Under the pieces are notes generated by a model. It searched no databases. It was not told the origin of the DNA and was given only the letters and a program-made list of their open reading frames with translations. From positions 1 to 13,619 of the forward strand of contig JADGQU010000030.1 of the NCBI GenBank assembly GCA_017881545.1: a stretch of 13,619 nucleotides of DNA, given 5' to 3'. The position numbers were made by a program, and so were the translations under genes. The stretch comes from Gemmatimonadaceae bacterium (GTDB taxonomy: Bacteria > Gemmatimonadota > Gemmatimonadetes > Gemmatimonadales > Gemmatimonadaceae). Below, piece after piece: positions 7,762 to 13,619 of the stretch (position 1 is the stretch's first letter; each line of letters begins with the position of its first letter).

Positions 7762-7809
7762 CATCACTTTCGAATACTAGGCGCGTGTAACGGCAAGTGC
7801 CAAGTGATG
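7762..7809. repeat. Inverted repeat around the SusC promoter
   Basis: CATCACTT (7762-7769) and AAGTGATG (7802-7809) are a perfect 8-bp inverted repeat. The arms lie at the predicted transcription start and over the -35. The -35 region also holds two tandem 7-mers, CAAGTGC and CAAGTGA (7794-7807). This could be an operator, but no adjacent regulator gene supports that. Confidence 0.35.
7774..7803 (-). promoter_or_regulatory. Predicted promoter of the SusC-SusD operon
   Basis: On the minus strand TTGGCA (7803-7798, five of six matches to TTGACA) is followed after 18 bases by TAGTAT (7779-7774, four of six matches to TATAAT). A start near 7767 would give a leader of about 175 bases containing the four hairpins. 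Confidence 0.5.
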
Positions 7810-8035
7810 ATTAGACAACCGGAACGGTGATTTCGTCTGGTCATGGGCACGACTCGCTACGCGAACGATCCACGAACTGCTATGGATGAGCTGCACCGTC
7901 CGTGGGCTTTCAAAGTATTCGACAGCCGCAACTACTATAGAGTTGCAAGGGTTGGGAGGCGCGCGGCAGAGCTTCAGCCGTTGCGGGGCGACGCGGATTA
8001 AGGCTGCCGGGCGATACGCGTTCCGGGCAGGATTC
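7810..8035. other. Intergenic stretch between SusC promoter and acyltransferase end
   Basis: Together with the SusC leader this forms a 444-base non-coding gap. I see no convincing terminator after the acyltransferase stop at 8036 and no RNA gene. One short plus-strand frame (7843-8001, 52 codons) lacks a ribosome-binding site and is not called. Confidence 0.4.
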
Positions 8036-9487
8036 TTACAGGCTCGCGGTGCCGGCGGCGAGCGCCGGGAGCAGATCCCGCTCGCGAACGCCTTCCGCGA
8101 AAGGTCCGAGCAGGTGGCTGATGCTGTTCGCGTAATAACTCACGAGCGCTCGGTTTCCCGGCATCACCGAATATCCCGCGCCGACTCTCACCAGCATCCG
8201 CCGCATCTTCAGCATGCGCCACGCGCGGTCGAAGATCTCCTCCACACTTCCCTCGCGATGGATCACGCGCGCATTGAGCTCGCGCAGCACGTCGCGCATC
8301 TCGCCCATGCGCGCGATCAGCTGCTCGTGCGAAATGAAATCTCCGTCGAAGCTCTGAATCGCGGCGCAGGCGAGAGTCACCGGAGTCACGGGAATGATCG
8401 CGGCAATTCTCTCGAGCACGGCATCAGAAAGCGATTGAACTCGCGCCAGGCGCTCCGCTCGATCGATCGCAAACAATCCTCCCGTCTCACGCTCTTGCCG
8501 CTCGAGCCACGGCGCGAGCGGAAACGGTTCTCCGATCACGACCGCTGCGCGCCCGTATCGCCTCCATCTTCGCGCCACGAGACGCGCCATGTTCCACCAC
8601 ACGTAGCGCAGCACCTCGCCGAGCTGATCGCGCCGCGGCGGACGCTTCCGTCCTTCCCGTGCGTCCAGCTCGCGCAGGAGCGACCGGTCCTCCAGCACGC
8701 GATCGTAGTTGATCGCCACCGGCACGATGTAGAGCCGCCGCCGCATCGACGGCTCGCGCGCGACGCCCAGCACGTAGTCGAGGAGCCCGATCTTCGCCTT
8801 GCCGAGCTTTCCGTCGCGGCTCAATCCGCCTTCGAGGAAAATCCCCTGCGTCACGCCGTTGCGCGTGATGAGCTGCACGTACCGCTCGAGCACGGTGTGA
8901 TAAAGCTTCTCGCGATATTTCCGGCGGATGAAATACGCGCCGAACGATTTGAAGATGTACTCGAGCGGAAACGTCCGCGCCCATTCACCGACGGCGTATG
9001 AAATCGCCACCTGCCCCGATAGCACGTGGCCGACGAGCACATAGTCGGCGTTGGATCTGTGATTCATCAGATAGATCACGATCGCATCGCGGGGCACCTC
9101 GCCCTGAGAAGATCGCCCCGCGTACTCCGCCGACACCTTATAGAAAAAGTTCAGCAGCACCCGGCTCACGACGAGGCCGATCTTGTAGTAGGTGAGAATA
9201 TTGAAGAACGGGACGATCTCGTCGATGTACTCTTCGACTTTTCCCCAGGCCTCCTCCTCACTCATCGAGTTCTCGGCGGCGTGTTCCTTCACTGCCAGAG
9301 CGATCCCTTCGTCCGCGAGGAGAGTCTCACGAATGAACGGCTTCTTGGTGAGCTTGAAACGATCGATGCGTGAGCGCGACCGATGGAGCGCCCGCAGGGC
9401 GATCCGCGTGCCGCGCACACGCACGACGACCACTATGATCAGCGCGGCGAGAAGCGCGATTCCGGAAATCCAGAGAGCGGGCGTCAT
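8036..9487 (-). CDS. PlsB-type glycerol-3-phosphate acyltransferase
   Basis: This membrane enzyme class transfers a fatty acyl group to glycerol-3-phosphate, the first step of phospholipid synthesis. The 483-residue product has an N-terminal membrane segment (about 5-23) and the four acyltransferase motifs in order: NHRSNADY (H143 and D148, the catalytic HX4D), GAYFIRR (183-189), IFLEGGLSRDGK (216-227) and IVPVAINYD (254-262). The FLEGG-SR and FIRR forms resemble PlsB and DHAP acyltransferases rather than PlsC, though it is much shorter than E. coli PlsB (about 800 residues). The frame is open up to 9601, but that part crosses the upstream terminator, so ATG 9487 is chosen; it has no Shine-Dalgarno and could be leaderless. 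Family is firm; exact acceptor is inferred. Confidence 0.88.
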   Translation of the reverse strand: MTPALWISGIALLAALIIVVVVRVRGTRIALRALHRSRSRIDRFKLTKKPFIRETLLADEGIALAVKEHAAENSMSEEEAWGKVEEYIDEIVPFFNILTYYKIGLVVSRVLLNFFYKVSAEYAGRSSQGEVPRDAIVIYLMNHRSNADYVLVGHVLSGQVAISYAVGEWARTFPLEYIFKSFGAYFIRRKYREKLYHTVLERYVQLITRNGVTQGIFLEGGLSRDGKLGKAKIGLLDYVLGVAREPSMRRRLYIVPVAINYDRVLEDRSLLRELDAREGRKRPPRRDQLGEVLRYVWWNMARLVARRWRRYGRAAVVIGEPFPLAPWLERQERETGGLFAIDRAERLARVQSLSDAVLERIAAIIPVTPVTLACAAIQSFDGDFISHEQLIARMGEMRDVLRELNARVIHREGSVEEIFDRAWRMLKMRRMLVRVGAGYSVMPGNRALVSYYANSISHLLGPFAEGVRERDLLPALAAGTASL

Positions 9488-9525
9488 GTCGGAGGTTAAG
9501 ATCCGTTGCGACACCGATCGCCGCA

Positions 9526-9563
9526 AATACAAAAGCGCGCCACCGAATGATTCCGGTGGCGCG
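9526..9563 (-). terminator. Intrinsic terminator after the C-x10-C lipoprotein gene
   Basis: A perfect 10-bp stem, CGCGCCACCG (9536-9545) with CGGTGGCGCG (9554-9563), has an 8-base loop. On the minus strand it runs into CTTTTGTATTTG. A second, weaker stem, GCAGCG/CGCTGC (9573-9592), precedes it after the gene's stop. It lies about 50 bases before the acyltransferase start. Confidence 0.8.
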
Positions 9564-9621
9564 AAATGGGGCGCAGCGTCAGATCTCGCTGCACCCCGCA
9601 ACTCCCATACGTTCCTTGTCG

Positions 9622-10689
9622 CTACTTGCAGCCATCAACCTTGTGCGTGTCGAGATGGAGGACGCAACCGTAGTCGCCGAGTGAGATCGGCACGTCCGCG
9701 GTTCCATTGAAGGTCACGACCACACGCCTGTGAACCGTAGTGGTTTCGACCTGCTTCCCGGTCGAGACCGCCGTGTAATCGACGACCCTGATCGCAACGC
9801 CCGAAAGCGGGTACGGGTGCGTTGCTCTCTCGTCCACGAAGGTAACCGCCTTAAGCGTGTCCACCGAGAGTCCGGTGTACTTGCGCGTCGACAGGTCCTC
9901 TTTGTAGGAATTCGTGTCGGCGCTCGAGCCGAACCCGTTCCAGATGCGATTGGGTCCAAGGAAGCCGCTCACCGTTACATCGCGCAGCGAATGACTGACG
10001 CTCGTGTGGTTGTCCTTCGCTTCGCTGCCATCTGTCTTCACGAGATAGTGAATCGACTCCGTCGTGCCCCTGATGAATTTCTCCATCGGCTTGCCCGAGG
10101 CGTCGCGAAACTGATATGACTTCACGACTGACTTTCCTTCTCCCGATCTGGTGCAGCTGTAGATCAAGGCATCGGCGTTGAAGCTGCACGACTCCGCGTT
10201 GACTGGCGGTGCCGGCGCAGGCGGCGGCTCGCCCGGAGGAGGAGTGGAGGCCGGCTCGTCCACCTTGACGCAGATGTAGAGCTTCTTCTCGTCCGAGTAC
10301 GTGCACTTGAGATGATCGCCCTCGCCCGGCTGCTTCACGCAAAGAAAAACCCCCGGCTGGCTGCCCGGGGTGCAATTGGGTTGGCCTGCCGGAGGCGTTG
10401 AGGGAGGCGTCGAATCCGATGACTCACCATCGAACGCCGGTGTTGACGACGGCGCGAAAACGGCGAAGGATCCGACCGCCGCCGCCTGGTTGGCGATCAG
10501 CGTTTCCAGATCGCCCGCAATTGCATCCCCGGCGGCCGAGGCGATGTCCGACTTGATCGCCGAACTGAGCGGAGCACCCGAGTTGATCTGCGAAGGCGCG
10601 CCCAGGCCTGCCGGGTTGTCTCCGCTGCACCCGACTGCCAGGATCAGGACGCCGGCGAAGGTTATGAAACTGAATGAACGGCTACGCAT
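9622..10689 (-). CDS. Secreted lipoprotein with repeated C-x10-C units
   Basis: The 355-residue product starts with a signal peptide ending in L-A-V-G-C (lipidated Cys21). A low-complexity Ala/Ser/Pro region follows. Three units of the form Cys, ten residues, Cys come next (Cys106-117, 129-140 and 168-179; for example CTYSDEKKLYIC and CSFNADALIYSC). Units two and three are separated by a proline-rich linker. A beta-rich C-terminal domain (about 185-355) ends with another close cysteine pair (342 and 354). Apart from the lipid cysteine, every cysteine thus falls into close pairs, suggesting disulfide-closed hairpins in the periplasm or at the surface. I recognise no family. ATG 10689 is chosen because GGAG lies 5 bases upstream; a GTG two codons earlier overlaps that site. 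It ends in its own terminator. Confidence 0.8.
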   Translation of the reverse strand: MRSRSFSFITFAGVLILAVGCSGDNPAGLGAPSQINSGAPLSSAIKSDIASAAGDAIAGDLETLIANQAAAVGSFAVFAPSSTPAFDGESSDSTPPSTPPAGQPNCTPGSQPGVFLCVKQPGEGDHLKCTYSDEKKLYICVKVDEPASTPPPGEPPPAPAPPVNAESCSFNADALIYSCTRSGEGKSVVKSYQFRDASGKPMEKFIRGTTESIHYLVKTDGSEAKDNHTSVSHSLRDVTVSGFLGPNRIWNGFGSSADTNSYKEDLSTRKYTGLSVDTLKAVTFVDERATHPYPLSGVAIRVVDYTAVSTGKQVETTTVHRRVVVTFNGTADVPISLGDYGCVLHLDTHKVDGCK

Positions 10690-10828
10690 AAGCACTCCAC
10701 TTTTCGAATAGACGGTTGAACGACGTGGCGTGAAGGAACACGCCGGTCATCGCCTTCAAGGCAGGTGGGGTGCCAAAGCTCAGCAGTAGTTGTAACTCAT
10801 TGCTGGACAATGGATTAGGGGATGGCAT
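10682..10828 (-). CDS. Possible small ORF overlapping the lipoprotein start
   Basis: A 48-codon frame from ATG 10828 to TAG overlaps the start of the C-x10-C lipoprotein gene by 8 bases. Its last codons contain that gene's GGAG, so it could be a coupled leader peptide. The peptide looks helical (NELQLLLSFGTPPALKAM, then FNRLFEKWSAYA). Against it: no Shine-Dalgarno at proper distance, third-position GC of only about 63%, and an open frame continuing upstream without a start. Speculative. Confidence 0.22.
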   Translation of the reverse strand: MPSPNPLSSNELQLLLSFGTPPALKAMTGVFLHATSFNRLFEKWSAYA

Positions 10829-10889
10829 CCTGCGCGGGGATGGGGCCTCGATCGCTGGATTCTGCGAGACCTCTGGCAGAACGCCACCC

Positions 10890-10937
10890 GGAAATGCAAG
10901 TCGGGCGGCCTGAACATTTCTGCTCGAGGCCGCCCGA
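10890..10937 (-). terminator. Probable terminator of the NfeD-flotillin operon
   Basis: A perfect 11-bp stem, TCGGGCGGCCT (10901-10911) with AGGCCGCCCGA (10927-10937), has a 15-base loop. It starts 37 bases after the flotillin stop. On the minus strand it is followed by CTTGCATTT, a rather weak T-tract. Confidence 0.55.
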
Positions 10938-10974
10938 TCTGCCCGCGCTCTCTTAGAGCACTCGTCTGGCCAAC

Positions 10975-12393
10975 TTACCGCAAGCCGGTTTTGGCGGTCG
11001 GAGCGGGTTGCGGCGCGGCTGGCGCCTTTGCGGGCGTGGCTTCCCTCCCGTTTTCGCGCGCGGATTCCGTTTTGTCCCGACCGCTGTCGGGCGGCTGGAG
11101 GATTCCGCTCCCGGAAACGAGCTGCGCGGCAAGCACGGTCTGAATCACGCTCGTGATGTTGCTCGTCGCCGACTGCGCGGCACCTCCCTCCGCTGAGTCC
11201 CCGGAGATCGTCACCAGCCGTGCCTTCGACAATGCCTCAGCGATCATGGGAGCGATCATCGGAATCATCTCGATCTGCCGGTAGCGGAAGTAGCTCTCGC
11301 CGCCGGACTTGATCGCTTCGTTCACCTTCTGGATGCTTTCGGCGTTCGCCCGCGCGACGGTAGTAATGCGGATTGCTTCTGCGTTGGCGCGGGCTTCCGC
11401 ATCGATGCGCATCCGCTCCGCGTCCGCGCGCGCCTGCGCGATCTGCGTCGCCTCCAGCTCCGCGACGCGCTGAGTACCGAGTGCGGTCTGCTTCTTCGCT
11501 TCCGCCTCGGCGATGAGCGCGGCGTTGGCTGCCTTTGTCTGCTCCAGCTCGCGCTGCTTGTCCGAGATCACGCGCTCGGCTTCGAGCTGGGCGTCCTTTG
11601 CGCGCCGTGCCTGCTGCGCTGTCACAATGTCGGCGTTCGCCTGCGCCTCCGCCGCCGATTGCCGCCGACGCGATTCCGCGACCTCCGACTGCACCACTTT
11701 GATATTGAGGGAGTTGAAGGTGAGACCAAGATCGGTGAGCTCCCTCGAGCACGCCTTCCTGATGATCACGGCGAGCGGATCGTCGTCGTCCTCCATTCCC
11801 TGAAGCGCTACCTCGGCAGCGCGCGTCATCGCCGGCGGATGACTCGGTGCAACCACAGCCGCGGTGCTCTGACTGGAGCCGGCGCCTAACGCGGGCGCCT
11901 GACCCCCGGAGTAGAGCTGAGGAGCGGTCTTGGCCGAGAACAGCTGATCGTGCGTAAGGAGGTTGATGGCTCTACGGGCCGAGCTGGAAAGAAGATCGAT
12001 GAGAATGTTCGCCTGGTCCGCCGCATCCTTGGAAAAAAAGCGGTTCGCCGCTGTCTTGATCAGGACGTCGGTGTCCCCCACGGAGACGATCGCGCTCGCC
12101 AGAATCCGAACTTTGATTGGCTGAGGAGTTCCGTTGCGGTCGAGATCCGCGGTCTGGTCGGTGATGTCGAGATCGACGTTGATCGCCTTACTGGAAAGAG
12201 TTGTACCGGTAGTGAGGAGGGGTACCTCCTTCGATTTGCCGGGCCCGCGATAAATGACGGTGCGGCCTTGCACCCAGCTCACCATTCGAATCGTTCCCGC
12301 TTCGACATTGCGAAGGAAAGACGAAACGATGAGCGGAATTACTCCGAGCACCCCGACGAGGATGGCGGCGATAATGATCAACATTTGTGTCAT
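10975..12393 (-). CDS. Flotillin-like SPFH-domain membrane protein
   Basis: Flotillins form oligomeric scaffolds in membrane microdomains. The 472-residue product has a hydrophobic N-terminus (about 4-26), an SPFH domain (about 28-235: VEAGTIRMVSWVQGRTVIY, KAINVDLDITDQT, RELTDLGLTFNSLNIKVV), a long Ala/Glu-rich coiled coil with EA repeats (about 236-362), and the conserved block FRYRQIEMIPMIAPMIAEAL. It ends in a Pro/Ala/Lys disordered tail (from about 432). The SPFH domain is interrupted at about 153-206 by a Gly/Ala/Ser-rich stretch ending MEDDDD, which typical flotillins lack. ATG 12393 lies 15 bases after the stop of the NfeD-like gene, with AAGGA about 10 bases upstream, so the two form an operon like yuaF-floT (yuaG) in Bacillus. 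Confidence 0.92.
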   Translation of the reverse strand: MTQMLIIIAAILVGVLGVIPLIVSSFLRNVEAGTIRMVSWVQGRTVIYRGPGKSKEVPLLTTGTTLSSKAINVDLDITDQTADLDRNGTPQPIKVRILASAIVSVGDTDVLIKTAANRFFSKDAADQANILIDLLSSSARRAINLLTHDQLFSAKTAPQLYSGGQAPALGAGSSQSTAAVVAPSHPPAMTRAAEVALQGMEDDDDPLAVIIRKACSRELTDLGLTFNSLNIKVVQSEVAESRRRQSAAEAQANADIVTAQQARRAKDAQLEAERVISDKQRELEQTKAANAALIAEAEAKKQTALGTQRVAELEATQIAQARADAERMRIDAEARANAEAIRITTVARANAESIQKVNEAIKSGGESYFRYRQIEMIPMIAPMIAEALSKARLVTISGDSAEGGAAQSATSNITSVIQTVLAAQLVSGSGILQPPDSGRDKTESARENGREATPAKAPAAPQPAPTAKTGLR

Positions 12394-12408
12394 GAGAGTC
12401 TGATCCTT

Positions 12409-13134
12409 TTATTGACGGTCGGCGTCGCGCGATTCGGTCTCACCGAGACCGATTCGCGACACCGTGCAACGATTTCGCATGTCGTCTACATCCTCTATAC
12501 GTACGATATCACCGGCGCGGATTCGAACACCAGCCGCGCGCTCGTCCTTGAGCTGCGTGCCCAGCACCTGCACTACCTCGCCGCCCAGCTCCAGCGAGAT
12601 CAATCCATTGCCATTGGCGTCGAATCCCGTCACGGCCCGCCCCTCTGACATGAGTGCCGATCCGAGCGTCTGCGCGGGTTGGGATTCGAATCGGAAAAGC
12701 GAGTTGAAGAGCGGCCGAACCACGAACACCTCGAAGCCAATTCCGCCGAGAACGGCGATCGGCAGCGCGAGCACCGGCCCGACGAGCCGCTCTGCGATCA
12801 ATCCAGTGGCGCCGAACCCGACGAGAAAATTGAACAACACGCGCGGGGAGAGCCACGACCAGAGATTCGACTTCCAGCCACCTGGATGCGAGTGTGGCGC
12901 GGCGTGCGGGTGTGCGGTCGAGTGCATGTGCCCCGCATCGTGCGCGTGACCTGAAACGTGGGGGCTTCCATGCGCGATGCCCACGGAATGACCGTGCCCA
13001 CCGATACCGTGAATCTCGTGTCCGCCAGTATCGTGGCCGTGATGTGCCGCCCCATGACTGCTGCTGAAGCCAAGGAACGCCATGGCTGCCATGCCAGCGG
13101 CTCCGAGAACAACGCTGAAAATGTAGAGGTCCAT
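12409..13134 (-). CDS. NfeD/YuaF-like membrane protein with His-rich loop
   Basis: NfeD-like proteins are membrane partners encoded beside flotillin or stomatin. The 241-residue product has an N-terminal membrane segment (about 3-23), then a histidine-rich loop with 18 His between residues 27 and 83 (such as HGAAHHGHDTGGHEIHG and HSTAHPHAAPHSH), two further membrane segments (about 98-117 and 119-140) and an NfeD-type OB-fold domain (about 155-230: GSALMSEGRAVTGF, ISLELGGEVVQVLG, AGDIVRIEDVDD). The loop suggests binding of a transition metal such as Zn or Ni; this is inference. ATG 13134 is chosen because the membrane segment begins there, although no Shine-Dalgarno is visible; the longer frame adds an Arg/Cys-rich stretch unlike a signal. 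It is the first gene of the operon with flotillin. Confidence 0.87.
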   Translation of the reverse strand: MDLYIFSVVLGAAGMAAMAFLGFSSSHGAAHHGHDTGGHEIHGIGGHGHSVGIAHGSPHVSGHAHDAGHMHSTAHPHAAPHSHPGGWKSNLWSWLSPRVLFNFLVGFGATGLIAERLVGPVLALPIAVLGGIGFEVFVVRPLFNSLFRFESQPAQTLGSALMSEGRAVTGFDANGNGLISLELGGEVVQVLGTQLKDERAAGVRIRAGDIVRIEDVDDMRNRCTVSRIGLGETESRDADRQ

Positions 13135-13264
13135 CTTATATTGGATGTTGCGAGAGTTGCATCTCCGGCGCAATCTAGGGGTAAATTGAGCCCGCAGATT
13201 GGCGTTCAACAAGGCGCAATAGCCCGGACCGCGTTCGTGCCGCCTACACATTACAGGTGCCAGC

Positions 13265-13619
13265 TTGCAATCACACCCCTATTTTCGCCCCGCTTCCCGC
13301 GCTCTCCTGCTTTTCCTGCTGCTAGCGCCCGGCCTGTCCTGCGGCGGTAGCACCAGCGGACCAAGCGTCACATTGGTCGCGTCGGTGACCGTCAGCGCGC
13401 CGCTGAAGAGCATCGACGTCGGCAAGACCGCCCAGCTCTCCGCGATCGCGTTCGACCAGACCGGTGCCCAGCTGATCGGCGTAACATTTCAATGGTCCTC
13501 TTCAGACAAGACGATCGCGACCGTGAGCAACATGGGGGTGGTGACGGGTGTCGCTGTCGGGTCCGCGACGATTTCGGCTATGGCCGGCACGGTCTCCGGC
13601 TTTGCTGACGTCACCGTCG
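13265..13619 (+). CDS. Ig-like (BIG2) domain lipoprotein, 5' part only
   Basis: The gene runs off the right edge after 118 codons. It begins with a basic leader and a hydrophobic core ALLLFLLLAPGL followed by S-C-G-G, a lipobox placing lipidated Cys26. The mature part starts with a short Ser/Gly/Pro linker and a bacterial Ig-like group 2 domain: VTVSAPLKSIDVGKTAQLSA, FQWSSSDKTIATVS and GVVTGVAVGSATISA. This arrangement is typical of surface-exposed adhesive or cell-wall-associated proteins. No ATG is in frame; the next upstream in-frame stop is at 13220. TTG at 13265 is chosen because AGGTG (13255-13259) lies 5 bases before it. It diverges from the NfeD-like gene across 130 bases in which I find no confident promoter. 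Role unknown. Confidence 0.8.
   Translation, partial: MQSHPYFRPASRALLLFLLLAPGLSCGGSTSGPSVTLVASVTVSAPLKSIDVGKTAQLSAIAFDQTGAQLIGVTFQWSSSDKTIATVSNMGVVTGVAVGSATISAMAGTVSGFADVTV

Noticed and set aside
7592..7767. Known riboswitch (such as cobalamin or TPP) in the SusC leader
   Set aside because: I could not find the conserved boxes of those classes; only generic hairpins are visible.
7843..8001. 52-codon plus-strand frame in the gap before the SusC promoter
   Set aside because: No ribosome-binding site, no promoter and no recognisable features; chance is sufficient to explain it.
7886..9001. 371-codon plus-strand open frame opposite the acyltransferase
   Set aside because: The minus-strand acyltransferase has all four motifs; this frame is His/Arg-rich antisense.
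1..13619. CRISPR array, prophage, insertion sequence or defence system
   Set aside because: No regularly spaced repeats, transposase, integrase, nuclease or toxin-antitoxin genes are present among the coding regions.

Overview
The window is about 13.6 kb of GC-rich bacterial chromosome. A SusC/SusD pair, an Ig-like (BIG2) lipoprotein, a PD40 propeller protein, many small lipoproteins and Shine-Dalgarno-type starts together suggest a member of Gemmatimonadota or a related phylum with an outer membrane. This assignment is inference from gene content and style; no rRNA or other phylogenetic marker beyond rpsL and rpsG is present.

Layout, left to right. (1) The 3' end of a plus-strand beta-propeller (TolB/PD40-like) gene. 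(2) The minus-strand ribosomal operon rpsL-rpsG, with a recognisable promoter, a 4-base GTGA overlap and an intrinsic terminator directly after rpsG; fusA and tuf do not follow. (3) A small plus-strand lipoprotein gene with a hairpin-rich leader, converging on a small minus-strand lipoprotein gene. (4) A minus-strand SusC-SusD operon, bounded by a very strong terminator after susD and, before susC, a sigma70-like promoter and a leader of about 175 nt with four consecutive hairpins. (5) A minus-strand PlsB-type glycerol-3-phosphate acyltransferase. (6) A minus-strand secreted lipoprotein with three C-x10-C units, ending in a terminator. (7) A minus-strand two-gene operon, NfeD-like membrane protein then flotillin; the NfeD-like protein carries an 18-histidine loop. 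(8) The 5' end of a divergent plus-strand Ig-like lipoprotein.

Working units. The rps pair serves the 30S subunit. SusC/SusD form a TonB-dependent outer-membrane import system whose substrate cannot be read here, because no hydrolase, sulfatase, sensor or sigma factor lies beside it. NfeD plus flotillin form the usual membrane-microdomain pair. The acyltransferase starts phospholipid synthesis. The other genes encode surface or periplasmic lipoproteins of unknown function.

I see no CRISPR array, tRNA, rRNA, transposase or phage gene, and no clearly new multi-gene system. The least explained items are the structured susC leader with an inverted repeat around its promoter, the His-rich NfeD protein, the C-x10-C lipoprotein, and an insertion in the flotillin SPFH domain.
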